DNA of 64,000 bases from JAGNXB01 sp942490895. GTDB taxonomy: Bacteria > Bacteroidota > Bacteroidia > Chitinophagales > Saprospiraceae. Position 1 is the first letter of the stretch. Every line of letters starts with the position of its first letter. Location of the stretch: NCBI GenBank assembly GCA_942490895.1, contig CALNZC010000053.1:53840-117839 (forward strand), read 5' to 3'. Below are positions 8,750-15,746 of the stretch, one piece after another. The position numbers were made by a program, and so were the translations under genes. Below the pieces are notes generated by a model. The model searched no databases. It worked only from the letters and a program-made list of their open reading frames with translations, and had not been told where the DNA came from.

Positions 8750-8970
8750 CACAACCTCGCACAGCAGGTGAGACCGACAGTGTCCAGGTCGATCACCGAC
8801 CACACTGCCTTGTTGATTTCCGGCAACTCGCCGGCGGTGACCATGCCCTCAAGGAAATCCTCGGCATCCCGCACGGTGGGGAAGATCGCCACCTCCTCAC
8901 ACCCTTCGAGGATGATTGGGATGGGGGAGATCTCATCGACAGACACAGCGATACAGAACCGTTGATTCAT
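8749..8970 (-). CDS. Small phage protein of unknown function
   Basis: 73 residues from ATG 8970 (MNQRFCIAVSVDE), chosen because GGAGG lies five bases upstream; an in-frame ATG at 9042 would run through the terminator hairpin at 9015. Acidic, alpha/beta-looking, ending LTCCARL. Not recognised. Confidence 0.6.
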   Translation of the reverse strand: MNQRFCIAVSVDEISPIPIILEGCEEVAIFPTVRDAEDFLEGMVTAGELPEINKAVWSVIDLDTVGLTCCARL

Positions 8971-9012
8971 ATCGGCCTCCAATACTTTGTTGGTTGTTGT
9001 TGAAGCTATTTG

Positions 9013-9037
9013 AAAAGCCCCCAACCATGGGGGGCTT
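9013..9037 (-). terminator. Rho-independent terminator
   Basis: Inverted repeat with 8-bp arms (AAGCCCCC / GGGGGCTT), followed on the minus strand by TTTTC. It lies after the 214-residue gene and ends its transcript. Confidence 0.75.
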
Positions 9038-9074
9038 GCCAAATGTCTCCTAAACTTGTAAGAACTTGCAGGTA

Positions 9075-9719
9075 TCAGGCCTCCAAAACCTTCTTGCTCA
9101 AGCGGGCGAGCAGTTCACTCAGTTCCTTCCGGCTGTCATCGACGGCGCCGTGAGAGGGATGAGCGGGACATTCCTCACGCTCACAGACTGAGCAGTCTTC
9201 ATCATTGGGGTCGATGGCGGAGGGATCGAAGCCATCATCCTCATCATCCTCATCCTGCGCATCACCAAGCTCGATGCGGAATTCATCGATGAGTTCTGCG
9301 AGACTGTCTCTGAGGAAATCGGGGATGGGAACCGTCACCTTGTGCGGCGGAGTGAAGTTCTCCACATCATCCTGGGTGAAGAGCATGGCGTTAACGGTTT
9401 CGAGATCCGCCAGGACCGTGAGATCCATGGCGAGTTCAAAGCTATCCTTCAGCTTGGTAGCACAGTAGGTGCGCATGTCGATGCTCTCATCTCGGTTGTC
9501 ACAGATGAACGGCTCGCCGGCAGTGGCGAAGAACCCGGGCTTCTGAGAGAAAACCTTGGCGGCGATCACGGTTTCTTCCTTGTCGGTGAGGGCCAGGGCT
9601 TGCAGGTCTTCCGCACTGTAGTTGTGGAGTTGACACTGAACAATGGTTTGACCATTGCCCACCGGAACTTCGAGCATCACAAAGGTCTTGACGACATTCA
9701 TATCTGGAAGCTGATTCAT
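9075..9719 (-). CDS. Acidic phage protein with a C-terminal cysteine cluster
   Basis: 214 residues from ATG 9719, six bases after AAGGAG; the ATG at 9725 touches the ribosome site and is less likely. The N-terminal half is beta-rich (KTFVMLEVPVGNGQTIVQC). Then come FRIELGDAQ, an acidic stretch DEDDEDDGFD, and the cluster CSVCEREEC, followed by a helix. Role unknown. The FRIELGDAQ coding segment is a 28-bp exact repeat of part of the gene at 6408. Transcribed from the promoter at 9788. Confidence 0.7.
   Translation of the reverse strand: MNQLPDMNVVKTFVMLEVPVGNGQTIVQCQLHNYSAEDLQALALTDKEETVIAAKVFSQKPGFFATAGEPFICDNRDESIDMRTYCATKLKDSFELAMDLTVLADLETVNAMLFTQDDVENFTPPHKVTVPIPDFLRDSLAELIDEFRIELGDAQDEDDEDDGFDPSAIDPNDEDCSVCEREECPAHPSHGAVDDSRKELSELLARLSKKVLEA
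9254..9281. repeat. 28-bp exact repeat, copy 2
   Basis: Identical to 6785-6812 and in the same coding frame (FRIELGDAQ). Confidence 0.85.
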
Positions 9720-9787
9720 TAGCATCTCCTTGATGGTAGCTGGTTTGTTATCGGGGCGAATCGCATCCCCCTTTCATCAACAACTCA

Positions 9788-9817
9788 AGTCTACATGCTG
9801 ACTAGCATGCGTGACAA
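9788..9817 (-). promoter_or_regulatory. Sigma70-like promoter with palindromic spacer
   Basis: Minus strand: -35 TTGTCA, 18-bp spacer, -10 TAGACT, just after the stop of the 99-residue gene. The spacer and -10 edge hold the inverted repeat CATGCT-AGTC-AGCATG, a possible operator. GTAAGTTGTCACGCA plus TAGTCAGC is shared with the promoter at 59999 (23 of 26 bases). Confidence 0.65.
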
Positions 9818-9822
9818 CTTAC

Positions 9823-10122
9823 CTAGAAATTAGATACCGCAGCGAGGTATCCGGACTGCCCAATCTGGGCGAGCCGGTCGGCAACTGCCGCCATCGACAG
9901 CTGTTCCAACCGAGTCATTGCACCGGGCTTCACCCGCTCGATCGCGGGGTCGGCGATGAGACCGGACAAAGTTAGTATGGCGAAATCGAGATCGTCATTA
10001 GCCTGGAAGAGAACAAGTTGAGACAGTGCGGTCTCGCGGTCACCGATGCTCAACTCGCCTTGCTCACCAGCGATCTCGGCAAGGCACCACTGACAATCCT
10101 CAAGCGACATTTTCTGCTTCAT
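9823..10122 (-). CDS. Phage protein of unknown function
   Basis: 99 residues from ATG 10122 (MKQKMSLEDCQWC), with GGAGG eight bases upstream; the in-frame ATG at 10167 lacks such a site. Mostly helical. It overlaps the end of the upstream gene by 23 nt. Not recognised. Confidence 0.65.
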   Translation of the reverse strand: MKQKMSLEDCQWCLAEIAGEQGELSIGDRETALSQLVLFQANDDLDFAILTLSGLIADPAIERVKPGAMTRLEQLSMAAVADRLAQIGQSGYLAAVSNF

Positions 10123-10801
10123 GATTTTCCTCCAGGTATTTTTTCTCTGCCATTTCACCGACCTCAAGCCATCGATCGACGGTTGGGAGGTCCATCTCGG
10201 TGAAGACCTGTTCCCATCCCGTCATATTAGCTATCCTTTTCATTGCCTCCTTGACTGCATCGCGCCGTGCGATCGGTGGGTTCTCAGTCCTGTAATCGAA
10301 TATACCAACCATGATTTTGAGCCGGGTTACCTTGTCTGCCCACTCCAGCCGATGCACTGCCTTGCCATAGATCATGGCGCATGCGGCTCGCATCTTTTCA
10401 AAGGTCATTGGGTTTGGATAGATGAATGACCAGCTGAACATGTCGGTGGACCCCGACCTCTTGCGTTTCCCAACACGCTCCCATTGGACTACCCTAGCTG
10501 GAGCCTCAATCGCCCGGGCTATCTGCCATTTGTTCATGCTGCAGGCAAATGAAGTGCGGGCCGATGGTTCAGTTGTCCAATAGTCCGCGCCGGTGGGCCA
10601 CATTTTAACAGTCACAGTCACCGTTTCATGTGGGCCAGAAATGATAACCGGCACGCTGCTCTGATGCCACGCAGGTTGTTTGCGTGTGGACAGCAGACGG
10701 TACATGACCTCGCCATCGATCACCTCGGTGTGGAAGACCTCTTCCTCTAACATCTGCTGAATGATGGCGTCGCTCTCAGGACATGGCTTGTATCTCGGCA
10801 T
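10100..10801 (-). CDS. Phage protein of unknown function
   Basis: 233 residues from ATG 10801 (MPRYKPCPESDA), preceded by GAGAGGAAAGAG; an upstream ATG at 10828 overlaps the preceding small gene. Contains VPVIISGPHETVTVTVKMW (beta) and a helical C-terminal half rich in Trp, Lys and Glu. No motif recognised. Confidence 0.65.
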   Translation of the reverse strand: MPRYKPCPESDAIIQQMLEEEVFHTEVIDGEVMYRLLSTRKQPAWHQSSVPVIISGPHETVTVTVKMWPTGADYWTTEPSARTSFACSMNKWQIARAIEAPARVVQWERVGKRKRSGSTDMFSWSFIYPNPMTFEKMRAACAMIYGKAVHRLEWADKVTRLKIMVGIFDYRTENPPIARRDAVKEAMKRIANMTGWEQVFTEMDLPTVDRWLEVGEMAEKKYLEENHEAENVA

Positions 10802-10811
10802 CTCTTTCCTC

Positions 10812-10934
10812 TCAATCGAATAGTTCACTCAGGTGCATGGTGTGGTTGCTTCCACACCGGTCACATCGCCAGTAGTACAGGTCACCAACCTTGCCAAGCA
10901 ACATCATGACTGAACCACATGCACAACAATCCAT
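10812..10934 (-). CDS. 40-residue zinc-ribbon micropeptide
   Basis: MDCCACGSVMM followed by YWRCDRCGSNH: two CxxC pairs about 22 residues apart, the spacing of a zinc ribbon. It ends 10 bp before the next start and begins next to the stop of the 57-residue gene. Function unknown. Confidence 0.55.
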   Translation of the reverse strand: MDCCACGSVMMLLGKVGDLYYWRCDRCGSNHTMHLSELFD

Positions 10935-10935
10935 G

Positions 10936-11109
10936 TCACACCACCAGACTAACGTCATCAAAGGGGATGCGTTGACTCAGCCGGCCATCCCCGTACCGTA
11001 TCAGGTACCACATGTACCCGTCCGCCCCGACCTCGGTCAGAATGTGGGTGATGCTGTCCTCGCCCACCTCGAAGTAGCGGCCGTCGATTGTCCGGATTGC
11101 ACTGATCAT
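10936..11109 (-). CDS. Small phage protein, KTSC-like or SH3-like fold possible
   Basis: 57 residues (MISAIRTIDGRYFEV to FDDVSLVV) with four or five predicted beta-strands. GGAGG lies five bases before ATG 11109, which overlaps the upstream stop (TATGA). Not assigned to a family. Confidence 0.6.
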   Translation of the reverse strand: MISAIRTIDGRYFEVGEDSITHILTEVGADGYMWYLIRYGDGRLSQRIPFDDVSLVV

Positions 11110-11579
11110 ACTGCCTCCAGAGTTTTGTACTTGGTCTCAATGATCTCGATCTTGCTGCCGAGTCGTTCCCTCTCACCATCGGCCGGCGCCGCAAGATCAG
11201 CCATCATCCGATCATGGGCCACTGACTGCAGGGCGTGCTGAACCATGCAGGACACCACCAACTCAACCAGCACAGACGCAGCTGCATTGGGCGTGATGAC
11301 TTGAGTGTCCATCACATAATCAGCCTGAGGTTCATCCCAACTTGAGCCACCAGCGTATTCCTCATGCCCGATCTCATAGCCTGCCGTGACTATGGTAGCA
11401 GCGATGGTCTCCCTGTTGATGGCGCAACCCAAGACCTCATAGCCCCAACCACTTACCACCACGCACCAGTCGCCGGTGCCGGTGTCTTCCGCCACCGCGC
11501 CGAGGTCGATGTTCATGCCGAGTTTCTCGGCGATTTTATTAGCGGTCTTGGCAATGTACTCGGCAATCTCTTGGTTCAT
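11106..11579 (-). CDS. Phage protein of unknown function
   Basis: 157 residues from ATG 11579 (MNQEIAEYIAKTANK), preceded by GGAGG at good spacing. N-terminal amphipathic helix, a small alpha/beta region (DWCVVVSGWGYEVLG), and a helical C-terminus. Its start overlaps the stop of a 26-residue membrane peptide (ATGA). Confidence 0.65.
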   Translation of the reverse strand: MNQEIAEYIAKTANKIAEKLGMNIDLGAVAEDTGTGDWCVVVSGWGYEVLGCAINRETIAATIVTAGYEIGHEEYAGGSSWDEPQADYVMDTQVITPNAAASVLVELVVSCMVQHALQSVAHDRMMADLAAPADGERERLGSKIEIIETKYKTLEAV

Positions 11580-11656
11580 GACTTCCTCCAAAGCTTTGCA
11601 ATCAGATAGGGAATGCTAGCCAACAGGTACAGCGCGCCCATCCTAAGTGTCCTCAT
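11576..11656 (-). CDS. 26-residue membrane micropeptide
   Basis: MRTLRMGALYLLASIPYLIA followed by KLWRKS: a hydrophobic helix with positive ends. AAGGAG precedes the ATG by five bases, and the stop overlaps the next start. Third such micropeptide in this block. Confidence 0.55.
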   Translation of the reverse strand: MRTLRMGALYLLASIPYLIAKLWRKS

Positions 11657-11671
11657 CGGTTCTCCTTCATG

Positions 11672-11752
11672 TCAACTGAACTCAAGCCTGCACCACGCCA
11701 GATAGGGAAGGTCACAAGCTGTGCGTGGAAGGGGGAGCAACCACCACAGCAT
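11672..11752 (-). CDS. Possible 26-residue micropeptide
   Basis: Begins MLWWLLPLPRTAC and ends RLEFS. It fills the gap between its neighbours on the same strand, but the upstream ribosome site (CCGGAA) is weak. Listed as a possibility only. Confidence 0.3.
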   Translation of the reverse strand: MLWWLLPLPRTACDLPYLAWCRLEFS

Positions 11753-11780
11753 GTTCCGGGTGATGCAGGTATCAATTCAG

Positions 11781-11981
11781 TTACTCCTTGGTGGTCTCCG
11801 CCCTGATAATCCTCCACGCTCTGACCGACTCATCGATGATCTTCTGCATGGTCGCCCGGATCTCATCGATGTTGATTGCGATATCCTCAGGGTGAGCGTT
11901 AGCGGTTTGCGCCATCAGCGTGGCGGCATCCAGGGCGACGCCGGCGATAATGCCCCTTGCATTCTCCAGGTCAGTCATCAT
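11781..11981 (-). CDS. Small helical phage protein
   Basis: 66 residues from ATG 11981 (MMTDLENARGI), four bases after AAGGAGG and overlapping the upstream stop; ATG 11978 is an alternative. Predicted all-helical, acidic. Function unknown. Confidence 0.6.
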   Translation of the reverse strand: MMTDLENARGIIAGVALDAATLMAQTANAHPEDIAINIDEIRATMQKIIDESVRAWRIIRAETTKE

Positions 11982-12193
11982 CCCACCTCCTTGATTTCCC
12001 ATTCACTACAGTTCTTCGCGAGTACGGTCACAACCTCATGACCTGCGCCCCTCGCATAGCTCAGCGACAACCACATCTCGCGGTCGGTTGCCGTGAGTAC
12101 AGATTCAACTCGGCCAAACTCGCTGCCGAGAGTGGACTGAAATGTCGGGCGCGCCATGCTTCCCTTGGTCAACTCGACTGCCTTCTGCTGCAT
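11978..12193 (-). CDS. Small phage protein of unknown function
   Basis: 71 residues (MQQKAVELTKGSM), with GGAGGAG just before ATG 12193. Contains a short beta region (EMWLSLSYARGAGHEVV). Coupled to the following gene through overlapping stop and start. Confidence 0.6.
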   Translation of the reverse strand: MQQKAVELTKGSMARPTFQSTLGSEFGRVESVLTATDREMWLSLSYARGAGHEVVTVLAKNCSEWEIKEVG

Positions 12194-12201
12194 GTCTCCT
12201 C

Positions 12202-12486
12202 CTACTTGCGAGTCAATTCGATGGTGTTCCAGAAGCTAGGGGATTCGCGAGTCCAGGCCTTCAACTCATGCGGCGCGATGTAGAAGTGACCGTCACCAGG
12301 GGAGGACCAGTCGGTGGCAATCTCCCGCATGATCGGCATCGGTGTCTCTTCGAAGACAATCCCCGCCGACAGGAGAGCATTGATCTTCCGGCGCAGCATA
12401 CGGTTTGCGCCCCGTTTCCAGGCCTTCATTTCTCCGGCTCGGCACACACAGATAGTTCCACCAGCACGCTTGTAACTCCGGCTCAT
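12202..12486 (-). CDS. Phage protein of unknown function
   Basis: 94 residues from ATG 12486 (MSRSYKRAGGTICV), with GGAGG seven bases upstream; the longer frame to 12597 has no ribosome site. Basic N-terminus, then FEETPMPIMREIATDW. Not recognised. Confidence 0.6.
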   Translation of the reverse strand: MSRSYKRAGGTICVCRAGEMKAWKRGANRMLRRKINALLSAGIVFEETPMPIMREIATDWSSPGDGHFYIAPHELKAWTRESPSFWNTIELTRK

Positions 12487-12520
12487 GATGTTCCTCCAAT
12501 TGTTTTGAGTGCGATCGATG

Positions 12521-12542
12521 CGGCCCACCCGCAGGTGAGCCG
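12521..12542 (-). terminator. Intergenic hairpin (weak terminator or processing site)
   Basis: Inverted repeat CGGC-CACC / GGTG-GCCG with one internal mismatch and no clear T run. It resembles the hairpin at 12832. Lies between two genes of the leftward block. Confidence 0.4.
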
Positions 12543-12574
12543 GGACCATCTCACTCGGTTTACTTAACGCCTCA

Positions 12575-12802
12575 TTATTTAACCTCCCACTGTGCATTCA
12601 GGTCGGTGACGGTCCAGCCGTCATCGAAGTAGATACACGCCTGCCCGGGATGGACTTGGTCGCCCCTCGGATGCGCGGTGTTGGCGCCGGCAATCTTCAG
12701 CACCCTCCGCCATGGCGTGACCGGTCCGCCGAGGTCGGCGCGCACCAAGTCGCGCGGTTCGAGTTGCTCTGTGGTCTTGATGGAAGTGAAATGAACGCTC
12801 AT
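12575..12802 (-). CDS. Small phage protein of unknown function
   Basis: 75 residues (MSVHFTSIKTTEQLEPRDLV), rich in short strands (RRVLKIAGANTA, GQACIYFDDGWTVTD), which suggests a small beta-barrel. GGGGGAT precedes ATG 12802. The surrounding intergenic hairpins may tune its expression. Confidence 0.6.
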   Translation of the reverse strand: MSVHFTSIKTTEQLEPRDLVRADLGGPVTPWRRVLKIAGANTAHPRGDQVHPGQACIYFDDGWTVTDLNAQWEVK

Positions 12803-12831
12803 GGGATCCCCCTTTGATGAAATTCATCCGA

Positions 12832-12848
12832 CCCACCCGATGGGTGGG
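12832..12848 (-). terminator. Intergenic hairpin (attenuator-like)
   Basis: Perfect 7-bp inverted repeat CCCACCC-GAT-GGGTGGG between the stop of the cysteine-rich gene (12867) and the next start (12802). No strong T run, so it may slow or protect the transcript rather than end it. Confidence 0.45.
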
Positions 12849-12866
12849 CCGTGAGAATTGCACCAT

Positions 12867-13592
12867 TCAGCCTGCTATCACGGGCTTGTGAGTGTATGTG
12901 AAACCGTTGCGCCCCTTGTTAGCGTCTACAAGATCGGCGAGCATGATCCGGTCAATCTCAAGGTTCATTCCGGGCAGGTCGCCCGCCTGATTGTGGCGCC
13001 ACAGCTGCCCCTCTGGAAGACTCGCAATGCTTTCACAGAATGTCCGCCAGTCGGTGCCCCTGCTACCATCTGATACCTTGCTCCAATGGAGTGCGAGCGG
13101 TCCCGACTTTGCATAGCATCCCCCGCCCGACTCGCCGGTTTCGGCGACGGTTGCGGCTTTTTTCTTACTGGTACCATGAACCGGAAAGCCGATGACATAG
13201 TCGCGACCGGCGCGGGCGCACAGCCCGCAAGTCTCGCATGAGATACCATCCCGCACAGCTGCCGGACAAACCACAACCTTGCGGCCGGCCGGAGTCTTGG
13301 TGTTGACCGTTTGAGATTCCGGGAGGAGGGTAACCACGGGACCGATGTTAAGAGCCGTGAGACGGTCGGCATCTGCTAGAGTATCGGCCGAGAGATTTAC
13401 CGTGAAACCTTGCTCATTCGCGAATGCGATCGCCCCCCGGTTGCGGGATGCGACATGCTCCGAAACCTTAGGTGGTTTGCAAGCGCCCTTTAGTGGGCAG
13501 GTGTCGGGGCATGTTTCACATGCTGTTGTGGACACCGGGATTTTGCCGGTCTTGACATTACTCGACTTGACGGTCAGATGCACATAGCTCAT
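12867..13592 (-). CDS. Cysteine-rich phage protein (DUF7227-like) with permuted block order
   Basis: 241 residues from ATG 13592 (MSYVHLTVKSSN), preceded by GGGGAGGG; a longer frame to 13682 lacks a site. The blocks are recognisable: A (1-39) TGKIPVST with CETCPDTCPLKG; C (40-157) GFTVNLSADTLADADRL, GPVVTLLPE, TPAGRKVVVCPA, CETCGLC, GFPVHGTSKKKA; B (158-241) GCYAKSGPLALHW, LPEGQLWRHNQAGDLPG, GFTYTHKPV. From memory, relatives have the order A-B-C, so here B and C are exchanged in one uninterrupted frame. The cysteines suggest metal or Fe-S binding. Function of the family is not known to me. First gene of the leftward block. Confidence 0.75.
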   Translation of the reverse strand: MSYVHLTVKSSNVKTGKIPVSTTACETCPDTCPLKGACKPPKVSEHVASRNRGAIAFANEQGFTVNLSADTLADADRLTALNIGPVVTLLPESQTVNTKTPAGRKVVVCPAAVRDGISCETCGLCARAGRDYVIGFPVHGTSKKKAATVAETGESGGGCYAKSGPLALHWSKVSDGSRGTDWRTFCESIASLPEGQLWRHNQAGDLPGMNLEIDRIMLADLVDANKGRNGFTYTHKPVIAG

Positions 13593-13699
13593 TTGAACCC
13601 TCCCCAATTCTGCTACTGTGGTTAATGTTTCGCCGACGGTTGCGGCGCCTTCAATCCTCACAATCGCTCTCGAAAGCCTCACCCTTTGCGTTAATTTCC

Positions 13700-14291
13700 A
13701 GAGTCATTGCTTGCTGGACAATGCGAGGGGCGAGACTTTTAACAGCTATTGCCGTTAACCTACTTGCTTGACGGCCGGTCACAAGACTTTTGATTTGCGT
13801 CTATCCACCGGGACCGTTCTGACGTTCAGTTAGTATGTTTCACGCCGGAATACCATTCCGCCCATGCTTTCGGCAGTACTGCTAACGTTCAGCGACATTC
13901 GCTTAATAGTCGCGCCACCGAGTGCGTCTCATGGGTGAATTTTCAAAGCCTTTCGGTTTCACTAGCAGATCGGTCGGATGGCGGGCGGATGGGTGAGATT
14001 CACTTATTGCGACACCGGGATGGCGCCGCTCTGCTGTGGTAAGTAGCGCGCCGATCTTGGAATGTCCAAGATCTTCCGAACCCGTTTCAATAGGGCCGTA
14101 CTGTAGCGCGCCGTCCGGATGGTACCGCTCATGCCGTCCACTCTCGCCCGTGTAGCGTATTTTAAGAATTACGCTTTGAGCATTAGTTGAGTGACCGGCG
14201 GTAGCGTGGTGGAGAGACCACCAGCCCGACCGACCGACCGTTCTGCTAGGTTGTCAAAAGAGCCGAGCCGCTTGCCGTAGTTGCTCGCGAC
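13700..14291 (-). ncRNA. Candidate large structured noncoding RNA
   Basis: No credible reading frame on either strand. On the minus strand many perfect hairpins follow one another: TGGTGG/CCACCA near 14210, AGCGTA/TACGCT near 14160, the 9-bp arms GATCTTGGA/TCCAAGATC near 14060, GTGAA/TTCAC enclosing a GAAA loop near 13950, GCGAC/GTCGC near 13900, CGGAAT/ATTCCG near 13850, and TGAC/GTCA within CTTG/CAAG near 13770. A promoter at 14298-14326 points into it. CGGCGCGCTAC occurs twice inside. Large phage RNAs of this size exist (for example GOLLD and ROOL), but I cannot assign it to one. It could instead be a long leader of the gene at 12867. Ends are approximate. Confidence 0.5.
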
Positions 14292-14297
14292 AGTCCA

Positions 14298-14326
14298 AAG
14301 ATACGCTCATGCACTCGGTCTGTCAA
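14298..14326 (-). promoter_or_regulatory. Strong leftward sigma70 promoter
   Basis: Minus strand: -35 TTGACA, 17-bp spacer, -10 TATCTT; predicted start near 14291. It would drive the structured region and the leftward early block. Confidence 0.65.
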
Positions 14327-14517
14327 GGTTAGATCTGTCCACCTTCCTGGTCATATCGCACATGCTGGACACCTAAGCTCAATGAATTGAACGGGTTAAC
14401 ACTAAGAAAAATATTTTCGGCAGGCTTTATGGGTGGTTCAGATGGGAAGGAACCGTGCGCGAGAGCAAGAACCATGCCAACCTCACCCGGAACTACATTC
14501 CGACTGAACCGGACCGC

Positions 14518-14636
14518 ATGCAAGATGCATGCCATGTGAGGGTATGCAAGTCCTATGCCATGTCGGATTCTATCGCATGGGATGGCGTATGCAAATTGCA
14601 TGCCAGCTGTACCGATATGCAAGATGCATGCCATGT
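14518..14636 (+). repeat. Four iteron-like repeats
   Basis: Copies at 14518, 14544, 14589 and 14617 share ATGCA, eight bases, then GCCATGT (copy 3 GCCAGCT). In copies 1, 3 and 4 the eight bases end in TGCAT, giving the inverted repeat ATGCA-N3-TGCAT. Copies 1 and 4 are identical over 20 bp. Binding sites for a replication initiator or a repressor are the likely roles. They stand between the divergent leftward and rightward blocks. Confidence 0.65.
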
Positions 14637-14736
14637 CTGTAGACTGCAATGTGGTATGTGTGTTACACTTGTAGCACTAAGGGTTTAGTAGGTGAGTGGT
14701 TGGTGGACTACGCACAAGCGATACGGGGGAATGAAA

Positions 14737-15186
14737 ATGCCAAGACCAAAGCAACGGCCGTTGACCGAGATTCTAAAGCGATCCGGAGAACAGAAGAAAC
14801 TTGACTCGCTCGGCCGTAAACGCCTGAAGAATGAGATACTTGCGGACATGATGTGGGAATTCGCGACCGATGGTAGGGTGACATTCACAACCGGCCGAGT
14901 CCTCGAAGCTAGCGTGCGAGATTGGCGGGACTGCGCCTCATGGCTTTACAACCACACCGACGGGCCTGCTAAATCCGACATTACGCTGGACTTAAGTGGG
15001 GTGGAACGGGAATTGCAAGAGGCGTCGATCGATGACCTGAAGGCTACCATCGCCTCACTCGGTCCCGACCTAGCTGCAGCATTTGGATACAATGAGGATA
15101 CAAAGGCGCCCGCCGAAAATGTGGATACCCCGAAAACCACTGCCCCCGTTGCATCTTCCGGCGATGGCTCGCCCCCGAACGCTTGA
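14737..15186 (+). CDS. Phage protein, possible small terminase or DNA-binding protein
   Basis: 149 residues from ATG 14737 (MPRPKQRPLTEIL), six bases after GGGGGA; ATG 14731 touches that site. Basic, helical N-terminal third (LKRSGEQKKLDSLGRKRL), a central helical part, and an Ala/Pro/Thr-rich tail. It begins the rightward block directly after the iterons, so it may bind them. A terminase small subunit is another possibility, but the large subunit is 6 kb away. Not firmly assigned. Confidence 0.55.
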   Translation: MPRPKQRPLTEILKRSGEQKKLDSLGRKRLKNEILADMMWEFATDGRVTFTTGRVLEASVRDWRDCASWLYNHTDGPAKSDITLDLSGVERELQEASIDDLKATIASLGPDLAAAFGYNEDTKAPAENVDTPKTTAPVASSGDGSPPNA

Positions 15187-15526
15187 CTCTGACTCAACGG
15201 ATGCGGCGGGGGGCGGCGAGGCGATTCCCCTCGCGAGGTGCGGGCGTTGGGCGTGCGGGAGGCGCGCAGGGCACCCAGGCGTAACAGAGAAAAAAGACCC
15301 AAACGGCCAAAGTCAAACCTACCATACCCCTCAAAGAAATGGCGCAAACAATCTCCCACCCCGAGGGTAGACACCTCCTCCATCCATGTGCTATGGTCAA
15401 ACCATGTCCCGCCAATTCTTCTGCCACGGTTCAGTCAAGATGAAATTGGATGTGCCAATATGACACCTCAATCTAATCTAAAGGACTTAACCCACCAAGT
15501 TGTAAAACCTGTAGGTTTCCTGTAGG
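15187..15526 (+). other. Gene-poor interval
   Basis: No convincing gene. The first 100 bp are very GC-rich with a GCGAGG/CCTCGC hairpin near 15215. A possible promoter lies at 15368. A 19-codon frame starts at 15404 (MSRQFFCHGS), exactly where transcription from that promoter should begin; I do not call it a gene. CCTGTAGGTT is repeated in tandem at about 15508-15528. Confidence 0.4.
15368..15397 (+). promoter_or_regulatory. Possible sigma70-like promoter
   Basis: -35 TAGACA, 18-bp spacer, -10 TATGGT. An inverted repeat ATGGT-CAA-ACCAT overlaps the -10 and start region. Same spacing as the other phage promoters. Confidence 0.45.
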
Positions 15527-15556
15527 TTGTCATGCCGCGTAGGGTTGTGATATGCT
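15527..15556 (+). promoter_or_regulatory. Sigma70-like promoter of a candidate small RNA
   Basis: -35 TTGTCA, 18-bp spacer, -10 TATGCT, identical in hexamers and spacing to the promoter at 19638. Predicted start near 15563. Confidence 0.6.
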
Positions 15557-15562
15557 TTAAAT

Positions 15563-15746
15563 GGACCTCTTCTTCCTATAAAAAAAACAAAAACACTTGT
15601 TTCAGTCATAAGTGTGTACTCCGTACCTGCCCTAGTGGGCCACCTACTGGAGTGGGGAGTAATGCGGAGACAGACTACTACTTTGGTAGAGGACACATAC
15701 CCTGTGTCTGTAGACTAGCAGGCCTGACGGCCTGTAGTATTTTTTT
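15563..15746 (+). ncRNA. Candidate phage small RNA (about 180 nt)
   Basis: Bounded by its own promoter (15527) and a terminator (15719). Hairpins inside: ACACTT/AAGTGT near 15595, GCCC-TAGT-GGGC near 15633, and GACACA/TGTGTC near 15695. The only reading frame with a ribosome site is 18 codons (from 15662, MRRQTTTLVEDTYPVSVD, after GGGGAG), so a leader peptide is an alternative. Confidence 0.45.
15719..15746 (+). terminator. Rho-independent terminator
   Basis: CAGGCC-TGAC-GGCCTG followed by a seven-T run. The run directly abuts the ATG of the next gene, so it could also act as an attenuator for that gene. Confidence 0.7.

Noticed and set aside
13700..14291. rRNA fragment or tmRNA
   Set aside because: No conserved rRNA or tRNA-like end motifs; only hairpin richness supports an RNA.
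14518..14636. CRISPR array
   Set aside because: Only four short imperfect units, uneven spacing, no cas genes; iterons fit better.
15083..15525. Overlapping plus-strand frames in the GC-rich interval
   Set aside because: Arg/Pro-rich composition, no ribosome sites, overlap with a better gene at 14737.
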